Shown here: in pieces, positions 44,318 through 53,307 of the stretch
How the letters are laid out: each line of letters opens with the position of its first letter
Position numbering within the stretch: position 1 is the first letter of the stretch
Assembly (NCBI GenBank): GCA_037178625.1
Contig: CM074127.1
Location: 1,798,001 to 1,862,000 of the forward strand
DNA: 64,000 nucleotides
Direction: 5' to 3'
DNA from: Skeletonema tropicum
Lineage: Eukaryota; Bacillariophyta; Thalassiosirophyceae; Thalassiosirales; Thalassiosiraceae
The notes under the pieces: model-generated
What the model was told of the DNA's origin: nothing
What the model saw: only the letters and a program-made list of their open reading frames with translations
The model's database searches: none
Position numbers and translations under genes: made by a program

Positions 44318-44989
44318 TCAACGACTTGCTATCGAATTTAGGAGAGACTTCCCTGATAAAAATATCGACGACTTTCTCTTTCTCTCTGAATGGTACTTTC
44401 GATCCAGCAAGAAATGTTGAATACGTTCCATCGCCATACACTCCGTAGCCTTCCTCGCCCGCAGTATGTCTACAATTACTCCATTCTCATCAATCAAGAA
44501 TTCCGCAGGTAGAAAATTTCGCAGAGGCAGAGGAGGAAATATTTGCTTTTTATTGGAGTTCCTCCTCGCTAATTTGAAGGCTATTTCTCGTAGAGTTGGC
44601 ACGATGGATTGATTCCCCAACCGGAACGATGATGCAGCTTTTCCATTTGGATCAGCTAGAGCGAGGAATGGATAGAGGCTGTCATCGCAGAGACGTGGAA
44701 TCGGAGCATTGCAGTTGGTTAGACCATCGTGCAAGATATCTATATCTGTGAGGAAGACTGTTATTACTTTTAGTCGTTGAGCCCAAGCTAACTTCTTCTG
44801 ATGTCCAATCAAATTACCGACGGAGTAGGCGCATTGGGAGCAGTGGGCGTAGTCATAAAAGCAGAGGAGTATTTTTGTGCCGCGATAATCTGAGAGATGA
44901 TGAGTCTCTCCTTGGTCGGACATTAGCGTAAAGTCTGGGGCTGTGTCGCCTATCTTTAAATATGCGGTGCTATCGCTGCCATAAACCAT
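44318..44989 (-). CDS. Peroxiredoxin-like / AhpC-TSA family protein
   Basis: 223 aa. The thioredoxin-fold start is clear: GDTAPDFTLMSDQGE (about 13-27), HLSDYRGTKILLCFYDYAHC, then a CSQC redox pair near residue 51 at the end of the second strand. A later PAEFLIDENGVIVD segment (about 167-180) is the usual beta hairpin of the family. The CxxC differs from the single peroxidatic Cys in PxxxTxxC of classical peroxiredoxins, so thiol-disulfide exchange is possible instead. It carries no clear targeting peptide. The C-terminal 40 residues are basic. Convergent with the glycosyltransferase gene. Confidence 0.6.
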   Translation of the reverse strand: MVYGSDSTAYLKIGDTAPDFTLMSDQGETHHLSDYRGTKILLCFYDYAHCSQCAYSVGNLIGHQKKLAWAQRLKVITVFLTDIDILHDGLTNCNAPIPRLCDDSLYPFLALADPNGKAASSFRLGNQSIVPTLREIAFKLARRNSNKKQIFPPLPLRNFLPAEFLIDENGVIVDILRARKATECMAMERIQHFLLDRKYHSERKRKSSIFLSGKSLLNSIASR

Positions 44990-45109
44990 TGCTTTTGAAT
45001 GTTATGCATGAGTTATGGCGTGGTTGCAGGAATAGCGCCATCGTGTCATGATGCCGCTGTTGGGAATGCTTGGTTTTCTTGTCGGAAAAATGAGAATGAC
45101 TGTACCTCT

Positions 45110-45304
45110 TTTATCGGACATGGCCCTGCAGGCCTGTCTCTTCCCGGCTTTATCGGACATGGCCCGGCAGGCCTGTCTCTTCCCGGCTTTATCGGACATG
45201 GCCCGGCAGGCCTGTCTCTTCCCGGCTTTCGGACATGGCCCGGCAGGCCTGTCTCTTCCCGGCTTTATCGGACATGGCCCGGCAGGCCTGTCTCCTCCCG
45301 GCTT
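45110..45304. repeat. 39-bp minisatellite
   Basis: Five tandem copies of a unit starting ATCGGACATGGCCCGGCAGG and ending TCTTCCCGGCTTT, at 45113, 45152, 45191, about 45230 (two bases shorter) and 45267. 39 bp equals 13 codons, so a frame runs through, but the two-base deletion breaks it. One further copy is inserted in the neighbouring minisatellite at about 45507-45545. Confidence 0.95.
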
Positions 45305-46541
45305 TATTGGTGATGGTGATGGTGATGGTACTTATGTACTTAGACTAGGTACCCACCATAGGAGTTCTTGATTTATGACACCTTGCTTGACCCATACACT
45401 GGACACTTCTTTGACCCAGATGTTGGCCGAAAGACACAGGTCACAACAAGAAATGAAAAAGGGGGGCCATGTCCGTTGGCCGCAATAGCGGCCCTCTTGT
45501 TGGTGATCGGACATGGCCCGGCAGGCCTGTCTCTTCCCGGCTTTATTGGTGATGGTGATGGTGATGGTACTTATGTACTTAGACTAGGTACCCATAGGAG
45601 TTCTTGATTTATGACACCTGCTTGACCCATACACTGGACAATTCTTTGACCCCGATGTTGGCCGAAAGACACAGGTCACAACTTGACCCATACACTGGAC
45701 ACTTCTTTGACCCAGATGTTGGCCGAAAGACACAGGTCACAACAAGAAATGAAAATGGGGGGCCATGTCCGATGGCCGCAATAGCGGCCCTCTTGTGGTG
45801 ATGGTGATGGTGATGGTACTTATGTACTTAGACTAGGTACCCATAGGAGTTCTTGATTTATGACACCTGCTTGACCCATACACTGGACACTTCTTTGACC
45901 CAGATGTTGGCCGAAAGACACAGGTCACAACAAGAAATGAAAATGGGGGGCCATGTCCGTTGGCCGCAATAGCGGCCCTCTTGTTGGTGATGGTGATGGT
46001 ACTTATGTACTTAGACTAGGTACCCATAGGAGTTCTTGATTTATGACACCTTGCTTGACCCATACACTGGACACTTCTTTGACCCAGATGTTGGCCGAAA
46101 GACAAAGGTCACAACAAGAAATGAAAAAGGGGGGCCATGTCCGTTGGCCGCAATAGCGGCCCTCTTGTGGTGATGGTGATGGTACTTATGTACTTAGACT
46201 AGGTACCCATAGGAGTTCTTGATTTATGACACCTTGCTTAACCCATACACATACACTGGACACTTCTTTGACCCAGATGTTGGCCGAAAGACACAGGTCA
46301 CAACAAGAAATGAAAAAGGGGGGCCATGTCCGTTGGCCGCAATAGCGGCCCTCTTGTTGGTGATGGTGATGGTACTTATGTACTTAGACTAGAGGTACCC
46401 ATAGGAGTTCTTGATTTATGACACCTGCTTGACCCATACACTGGACACTTCTTTGACCCAGATGTTGGCCGAAAGACACAGGTCACAACAAGAAATGAAA
46501 AGGGGGGGCCATGTCCGTTGGCCGCAATAGCGGCCCTCTTG
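45305..46541. repeat. About 187-bp minisatellite, six units
   Basis: Units begin with GGTGATGGTGATGG trinucleotide runs and continue through TACTTATGTACTTAGACTAGG, TTGATTTATGACACC, TTGACCCATACACTGGAC and GGCCGAAAGACACAGGTCAC to a GGCCGC-AATA-GCGGCC hairpin. Unit starts are near 45307, 45547, 45796, 45984, 46168 and 46354. The second unit contains an internal duplication and the extra 39-mer. GGGCCATGTCCG in each unit is the reverse complement of the start of the 39-mer. Confidence 0.93.
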
Positions 46542-46967
46542 TTAGCACTCTCCGCACTCTCTGGCTCAGAATTAGATAGTCGGTTCTCATTTTCTCAACT
46601 AGCTAAATCGGACTCTCAGGCAAGGAGAACTTTTTTACTAACTAATTTGTGTGCTTTTGTGTGTAAACTCTCAGCTAGGAGTCCGATTTTGATAGTCAAA
46701 GTAACTAGCAACTGGCGGAGTTTGCGGAATTCTGACTATCAAAGTCGGCTGGACTCTAGAGAGAGCCTATTACTTATTCATCCTTATTAACGCAATCAAA
46801 GAGGCATGAAGAATCATTGTAATACTTAGTTTATGCCATATTCCTAATAACAAATTAACGAAAGTATAAGCTTGCCCATCAAGCCCAGTGCATATTAACG
46901 GAGGGCCAAGCAAATCGCGAGTGAGTATCGACCCCCTGATATATATCACTATTTCCTATTGAACCTC
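46542..46967. other. Intergenic region
   Basis: 3' side of FolD. It contains short inverted pieces (AAATCGGACTCT near 46604 and AGGAGTCCGATTTTGATAG near 46677). No gene is seen. Confidence 0.45.
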
Positions 46968-48023
46968 TTAAGCCTGTGAAGAAGACCTCTTCCAACTATT
47001 CAATGTGTTCCTCAAGAGCATAGCAATCGTCATAGGACCAACGCCTCCAGGGACTGGAGTAATCCACTCAGCTACCTCCTTGGCCTCTGCATAGTCGACA
47101 TCTCCAACAAGGCGGTATCCGCGCTTAGTATTTGGTGCATCAACCGAGTTGATACCCACATCAATAACAGTGCATCCCTCTTTGAGCCATGACTTGGGAA
47201 CCATGTGAGCTCGTCCCACAGCAGCCACGACGATATCTGCCTGCTTCACAACATTTTCAGTGTCCTTTGTCCTTGAATGAACAACGGTAACAGTTGCATT
47301 CCTATGGAGCAGCAACATTGATACAGGCAAGCCGACCAAGTTACTCCTGCCAATAACCACCGCATTCTTTCCTTCAATGTCTATTCCGATCCTATCCAAA
47401 AGCTCTATGCATCCCTGGGGAGTGCATGGGATATGGAAGGGAAGTGATGAGAAATCTTTCCAATTCAATTTGGCAGCACCTGCATGGGTAGCAGTGTTGA
47501 ACAAGGATGCAGTATTGGCAGGATGCAACCCATCAACGTCCTTCTCCGGCTTGACAGCATGTAGAATTGTAGCCTCATCAATCTTCTCTGGAAGCGGCAG
47601 CTGTACCAAGATACCATGCACTTTTGGGTCATTATTCCATTCCGAGATCTTTGCAAGCAAGACTTCTTCTGTCACTTCATCCACGTTTGGATACTCCTCG
47701 AGGAAGGATTGCATGCCACAATCACTGCAGGCCTTTTGCTTCATGCGCACGTATGTTTGTGAATCCTTGCGTTGCCCGACTAGCATTACCGCGAGACCAG
47801 GCCGAGAATCTCCCTCGGGAATTGAAGAGAGCTTTTGGGCAAGCTCCTCACGAACAGCAGCGGCGATAGATTTGCCATCAATATCTTTACCTAGTTCGGT
47901 AGACATGTTGATTTTTGATGATGTGTAAACAGTTGTCGATAATTTTGGCGGAGCAAACGCGTTTGAAGAAGCAGAAATTGATGAGATTATCAGGGCAGTG
48001 GCAACGTGGCTATACGCGACCAT
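46968..48023 (-). CDS. folD: Methylenetetrahydrofolate dehydrogenase/cyclohydrolase, plastid-type
   Basis: 351 aa from the ATG at 48023, the only in-frame ATG before the conserved part. It has all FolD signatures: the YVRMKQKAC catalytic Tyr/Lys motif, VQLPLP, PEKDVDG, PCTPQG, GRSNLVGLP (NAD(P) site) and TPVPGGVGPMT. The enzyme interconverts methylene-, methenyl- and 10-formyl-tetrahydrofolate. The N-terminus (residues 1-22) is a signal peptide ending SSNA, followed by FAPPKL. This resembles the diatom ASAFAP import motif with a Phe at the cleavage site, so plastid targeting across four membranes is inferred. An internal Met (about residue 41) could give a cytosolic form. Confidence 0.93.
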   Translation of the reverse strand: MVAYSHVATALIISSISASSNAFAPPKLSTTVYTSSKINMSTELGKDIDGKSIAAAVREELAQKLSSIPEGDSRPGLAVMLVGQRKDSQTYVRMKQKACSDCGMQSFLEEYPNVDEVTEEVLLAKISEWNNDPKVHGILVQLPLPEKIDEATILHAVKPEKDVDGLHPANTASLFNTATHAGAAKLNWKDFSSLPFHIPCTPQGCIELLDRIGIDIEGKNAVVIGRSNLVGLPVSMLLLHRNATVTVVHSRTKDTENVVKQADIVVAAVGRAHMVPKSWLKEGCTVIDVGINSVDAPNTKRGYRLVGDVDYAEAKEVAEWITPVPGGVGPMTIAMLLRNTLNSWKRSSSQA

Positions 48024-48576
48024 CCAGAGAATATCAATCAGGATAAGTAGTGTAGGAAGAGAAGACGTGATGTACCACCCAATAGCAGAGACAGTGATGG
48101 ATGCGATGGCCGATGGCACTTGCAGCTGCGATCTTGAACCAAGTAATTTATTTGTAGCCGCAGTATGTTTTTTGCTGACATACTATTGGGCCCGCCAAAT
48201 ATTAGGTTGGCGCGCTTTTAGTAGAGCAAGCAACGCAGAACGCAGATTGCCCCACCAAATCATATGGGAGTTGGGACCAACTTTTTCTACGTGCGTAGTT
48301 CTATTCCTACAGTAGCTACTCCTACCTAATTCGGGCGGAAACATGCTTTTTTGACTCACAACAGACATTGCGTGCTCTGCTAAGCGTCCCGCACAACGCT
48401 TATGAAGAAGGATATGTGACAGGATAGGATGGAGCTATGGCTCAATGCACCTCCACCCACAAGTTGCTGAGTTGTCAGCAGACATATCGATAAGTACTTA
48501 GAATGAAAGTAATCGCAGCATATTACTAGACACGCACGGTGGACCCTCGAGCTGACTGTGGGATCACTCCGCGGCC
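48024..48576. other. Intergenic region
   Basis: Promoter side of FolD and 3' side of the kinase gene. No gene, RNA or repeat is recognised. Confidence 0.5.
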
Positions 48577-50310
48577 TTAAACAACTACTATCGAAGACCG
48601 TTTCTTTTTCCCAGAAAATACAGTGTTTTGTTGGCTAATTGATATTTGCCTCTCTTCTCCACTGGACAATTTAGCTGCCTGCAGCTGTGTCAAAAAGAAG
48701 ACTCCGTGGAAAGCCTTCTTCAATCTCTGCCTGGCTATGTGCGCCTTCAATCTTTCCTGACACCTCTCTAGACTTACGCGTCTTAACTTCCTTTTGTCTT
48801 CGTTCATCCACGGATGTGCAAGGATTTCAGCCGCAGACGCACGTTTAGACGGGTCCAGCACGAGCATCGACGAAATCATATCCTTCACCCCTTGACTGAT
48901 CTCTCCCCACTCTTCTTCATGAAACTTGAACTTACCTCTTTTCGTCATTCGAATCAACTCTTTGTCGTTGTCTGCATAGAATGGTGGATATCCACCCAGA
49001 AGTATGTAAGTTATAACTCCGATACTCCACATATCGCATTTTGTCCCGTACTTTTCGAGTCGAAGAAGCTCAGGGGCAACGTATCCAGGAGTTCCGCACA
49101 CGGTTTTGAGAGAGTGGTCACATGTTGCCTTTTTTGCAAATCCAAAGTCTGCAATTTTGATCTCCAAATCACTATCTTTGTACTTTAAGAGAAGGTTCTC
49201 TGGCTTCAAATCTCTATGTGCGACTCCTTTGCTATATTTTTGCAAGATGTGAGCACATGTGTGAGTAAACGATAATAGCTGCAGTAGATTAAGAAAGATA
49301 GCCGCAGTAACTACTCACCTATGGACATATCTCAAAGCTTCAAACACAATCTTGCAAGAATCACGAGCCTCTGACTCAGTATAAGCACTCTTCTCTACTA
49401 TTCTATCGAACAGTTCTCCACCCTCTAAATACTCAGTCACAAGGTAGAATTGCTGGATCGAGCAAATGACAGTCTCAAGCTTCATAACGTGGCTATGATT
49501 GAGGTCGGACAGAATGGATATTTCTTCCCTCAGAGCAGCCTCCAGATCTTTGTTCAGCGATGATCTGTTTATGATTTTGACAGCATAAGGATCACCAGTA
49601 ACTTTGTGCGTGGCCTTTTTAACAACCGCAAACGCTCCCTCTCCAAGTTTTTCATGGATATTGTATATATCAGTAATCTTTTCAGCCTTGCCATTCGTTA
49701 ACGATCGAGACGTATTGTTCATAACTGCCGACTTCATCTTTCGGAAGCTGTTGTAGGTCAGAATAGGAATGTGATTACCAGTCGCCTCCTTGAGTGCCAA
49801 ACGTGCATCAGCAATAGAATAGATTTCCTTCCCATTGATTGTCCATATGTCATCTCCCTTGTTCAATTTCAGACCCGAGAAAAAGCCCGCTCCTACTTTG
49901 ACGACTCGGACTCGCCCTCCACGTTCCTCTTGTAACTCCAACCCATCGATGTTAGAATCATCACCGTCAAAACTTCCTTCAGTTGTTGTATTCTTGGCCA
50001 TAACAAATGTTGTTCCTGGAGGCCGGTAGCCAGCAGACACCAGAATGTTTACTTTCCCAAGCTTTTCCGTAAAGTAATCTAACATTTCCGTACATCTCGT
50101 TACACTGCTCTTTGCAAGATGGCCATTTACAGAGAGGAGTTCACTTCCTTCTACCAACTCTGTCGATGCAGCGTGATTTTCTGGATCAACATGGTAGATG
50201 ATTATCGCTCCTTCGTTACCTCGTTTCACTTTTAGTCCGTGCTGTGCCTCACCGAATTTCTTGATTTCGATGTCAGCAATTATAGGGTAGGTGCATGATT
50301 GATTCGCCAT
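48577..50310 (-). CDS. PDZ-PDZ-CaMK-type Ser/Thr protein kinase
   Basis: Two exons, 50310-49319 and 49231-48577, with an 87-bp GTGAGT...TATAG intron that rebuilds YVHSKGVAHRDLKPEN exactly; 548 aa. The ATG at 50310 is preferred over 50340 because it has A at -3 and G at +4. Residues about 8-95 and 125-190 are PDZ-like (AQHGLKVKRGNEG...; GGRVRVVKVGAGFFSGLKLNKGDDIWTING). The kinase domain (about 221-475) has the Gly loop LGEGAFAVV, AVKII Lys, HRDLKPEN, DFGFAKK, GTPGYVAPE and the HPWM end, placing it in the CaMK group. No EF-hands or clear calmodulin site follow; the tail is basic. An active soluble kinase tethered through PDZ domains is inferred. Confidence 0.85.
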
Positions 50311-50410
50311 CGTGAATATACGTTGGTGCACTACAATCATAAGATATTTACACTGCTGCAGGCACTTAGGTACTGCTTTGTTGTGGTTTTGGTTTGTGTT
50401 TTTGTCACGA

Positions 50411-50917
50411 CGTACTGTACGTTTGCTCTCAAATCCTACCTTTGACTTCAATTACGGGAGTTAGTGGACAAGTGAGGTATCAATGAGCTTCTACGGACAA
50501 TATGAATAACATTGACGCTTTGAAATAGGGTCAACATCCTAGCAGTTACTGAGTTATGGCTAGTCGTAGGGAGCCCATTTTCACCATGGTTGTGTGTTTT
50601 AGATGCCATAATCGGAGGTGAGTCTGGGCAAAAGACTTAGTTTTACCTTGAATAAGTAGGAATTAGTATATGAGTGCCAGTTACTGTCAGACAGACAAAA
50701 TAAACTGATCTTTCTCGATTATGGTAAAATAGGCTTTGAAAACCACTTTTGAAGTAGAGGAGTGCAAAATCATTAATTTTGGGCTTCGACATTGCATTCT
50801 ACTAGTTCCGACAGAGGTACTTAATGTCGAAAAGAATTTTCGAAAAATTCCTTCTGGAAGCTACAAAAAGTGGTTTTCAAACTTTTATGTAGGATTTGAA
50901 AGCAAACGTACAGTACG
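50411..50917. repeat. Inverted-repeat-bounded segment upstream of the kinase
   Basis: 29-bp arms 50411-50439 and 50889-50917 are inverted copies with one mismatch (CGTACTGTACGTTTGCTC...). Between them is a nested foldback: 16-bp perfect arms at 50735-50750 and 50866-50881 (TTTGAAAACCACTTTT) enclosing a 9-bp stem (50785-50793 and 50823-50831). The segment may be a MITE; no target duplication is evident. Confidence 0.65.
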
Positions 50918-52257
50918 CCGCTTCTCGCTTCTCTGAAAATGACTTCGTTTTGACCATCTTTCTCGTGTTTGAAGTTGTTCGAATTGAGGAAGCTCCTCAA
51001 TTCCAAATTCTCGCTTCTCTCCGAGCGTTCCTTCTTTTCTCCAACCGGCTCGCCGCATGATCGCTTTCACACTCAAAATCACACAACACACCACCACCAC
51101 ACAGTCGACATCATGATGTACTAGCCTCGCTGACGCTCGTCTAGCCGCTGCGCGGGTTTTCTAAATAAGAGAGGAGGCACCGGCTATCTACTACGATATT
51201 GATTGTGTCTACTTATATACATAGCAGTATTCAAATAGTACGTTATGTAACACTTTAATAATTATGTAATAAAGGTTGTACATTGCCTTCTACGAATGCT
51301 GTGTAGTGATTACTGAGACACGGTTGGGAGAATATTGATTTATGTGAGAGGGATTATCTATGAAGAGGTTTAATGTGAACGTGTGGAAACGATTGAAGAC
51401 AGGTAGGAAGAAATTAGAGCGAGATGTAAATCATTTGGTGAAATAATATTCTACAGGACTGTTAGTATGATTTGGCAGAGTTAGTACCCACTCTCGGATT
51501 CCTTCTTAATGTTGGTGAAAGTGGTGATGTAATTGACGTTAGAAGTGAGAGCCTTGTTGTACAATGTAAGAGTATCATGTTCATTTCTGATATTGTTGAG
51601 GGTTTCAAGATCGACCCCAGAACTCTGTGCTAAGTTACACACAATATCAAATTCTCGTCAAATAAGCTTCCACGGTGGAGCGGCGCGCCATTTTTTGCAC
51701 ACTTTTGGGTTTGACCACACAAAATAAGACCATGTTCGCCTAACAAGCTACTAGCTTTGGCAAAAAATCGAAAATTCAGTATGACGGGTTTATGCTCTAA
51801 CTAAGCCAGTATTGTGAAGCCCTATATGTCAGATGAATAAATATGTGCTTACCAGGAATAATTTTGAGAGGCCCGTCGAGAAATTCGGCCTCATTGTAAG
51901 CTAGCAAAATGCTAGCCAAATTCGGCCTTGTGTAGAATAAATTACCGTGAGCTACCTAGCAAAAATCTAAAATTGCATATTTTGGCGACAATATGTCCGT
52001 TTAGTAGGTTTCCTTCACCAAAATTATTCCCATTAGCATCGTCAACACGTTAGTGTACTCAGTTTGGTATTCTTTTTTTATATTTGTGCATTTGGCAAGC
52101 TAGGCGGAAGCTAGTGAACACCATGGTGAATTTGTGCCTCCAAACCCAAATCTGTGCAAAAAAGGAAGGATTTGTACGCTTTTGTATGGGGGCTTATGTA
52201 TGATAAAAATTACTGGTAGCCCTTGTACTTTGGCCCACGTGGGCCGACCGTGGAAGC
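50918..52257. other. Long intergenic region
   Basis: Low-complexity AT-rich DNA. I find no supported gene; short open frames at 51533-51727 and elsewhere look random. Confidence 0.5.
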
Positions 52258-52690
52258 TTATCTAAGCCAATCAAAGAAAGAGTCAATCGAAAATTCTAAA
52301 AACGGGGGGGCAAGGGGGGGGTGTCCCCCCCTGAACAATCAAATCTAAGCCAATCAAAGAAAGAGTCAATCGAAAATTCTAAAAACGGGGGGGACAAGGG
52401 GGGGTGTCCCCCCTGAACATTCAAATCTAAGCCAATCAAAGAAAGAGTCAATCGAAAATTCTAAAAACGGGGGGGCAAGGGGGGGTGTCCCCCCCTGAAC
52501 AATCAAATCTAAGCCAATCAAAGAAAGAGTCAATCGAAAATTCTAAAAACGGGGGGGCAAGGGGGGGTGTCCCCCCCTGAACAATCAAATCTAAGCCAAT
52601 CAAAGAAAGAGTCAATCGAAAATTCTAAAAACGGGGGGGGGCAAGGGGTCAAATCAAGCCAATCAAAGAAAGAGTCGATCGAAAATGCCC
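52258..52690. repeat. 82-bp G/C-run minisatellite
   Basis: Five copies plus a partial, starting near 52261, 52344, 52426, 52508, 52590 and 52654. Each begins TCTAAGCCAATCAAAGAAAG and ends with a G-run, CAA, second G-run, TGT, C-run block that can form a hairpin. A GACC microsatellite follows at about 52729-52758. Confidence 0.95.
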
Positions 52691-52816
52691 GTGAAGGCCA
52701 AAGGACACGCCAAAGGGCCCGGACAGAACGACCGACCGACCGACCGACCGACCGACCGAACGACTTAGCTCCTCTCATTATTTAGATGATGTTGTTGTTG
52801 TGCTCATTTACCATAG

Positions 52817-53190
52817 CACGGGAACCTGGGGTTGACACGTCTTGCTGAGAGATTTGTCAAGAGCTTGCCAGCAGTTTCAAGTCGTGTTTTACAAAATCTA
52901 GCGTTGAGGTGCGTTGAGGTTGATTTCTGATGGCCTGTTCCGTCAAAAACTTGCTGCCGACGCCACGGATCGGCCATCTGACACGGTGCGCCGCCAAGCA
53001 GCATGTCACTCGTGGCGGTGGCAGCAAGTTTTGACGTTGGCGCAAGTTTTTGACGGAACAGGCCATCAGAAATCAACCTCAACGCACCTCAACGCTAGAT
53101 TTTTGAGAACCTCGACTTGAAACTCCTGGCAAGCTCTCGACAAATCGGCTGCTAACAAAAAGCAGCCACTGTCAACCCCAGGTTCCCGTG
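52817..53190. mobile_element. Foldback/MITE-like element with target duplication
   Basis: 374 bp that is nearly one long inverted repeat. The outer ends CACGGGAACCTGGGGTTGAC and their complement (ending 53190) are perfect. A second long paired block (about 52899-52955 with 53040-53103, TTGAGGTTGATTTCTGATGG) lies inside. The element is flanked by ACCATAG at 52810-52816 and 53191-53197, a 7-bp target duplication. No coding capacity. It sits about 117 bp before the SAM50 start. Confidence 0.8.
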
Positions 53191-53307
53191 ACCATAGCAA
53201 GCAGAGGCAAGCAGGCGCACAGCACAGCTCACACTCCCCACCTTTCCGGCCTTCCATAGATATCGCATGACATTGGAGCTTGGTTGTTGGTAGTCGGGCA
53301 GCATACG

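Noticed and set aside
45110..45304. 39-bp direct repeats resembling a CRISPR array
   Set aside because: The copies are head-to-tail with no spacers, and the context is eukaryotic; this is a minisatellite.
48024..48119. Longer N-terminus for FolD
   Set aside because: The extension would begin at a GTG codon; the first ATG (48023) gives a proper signal peptide.
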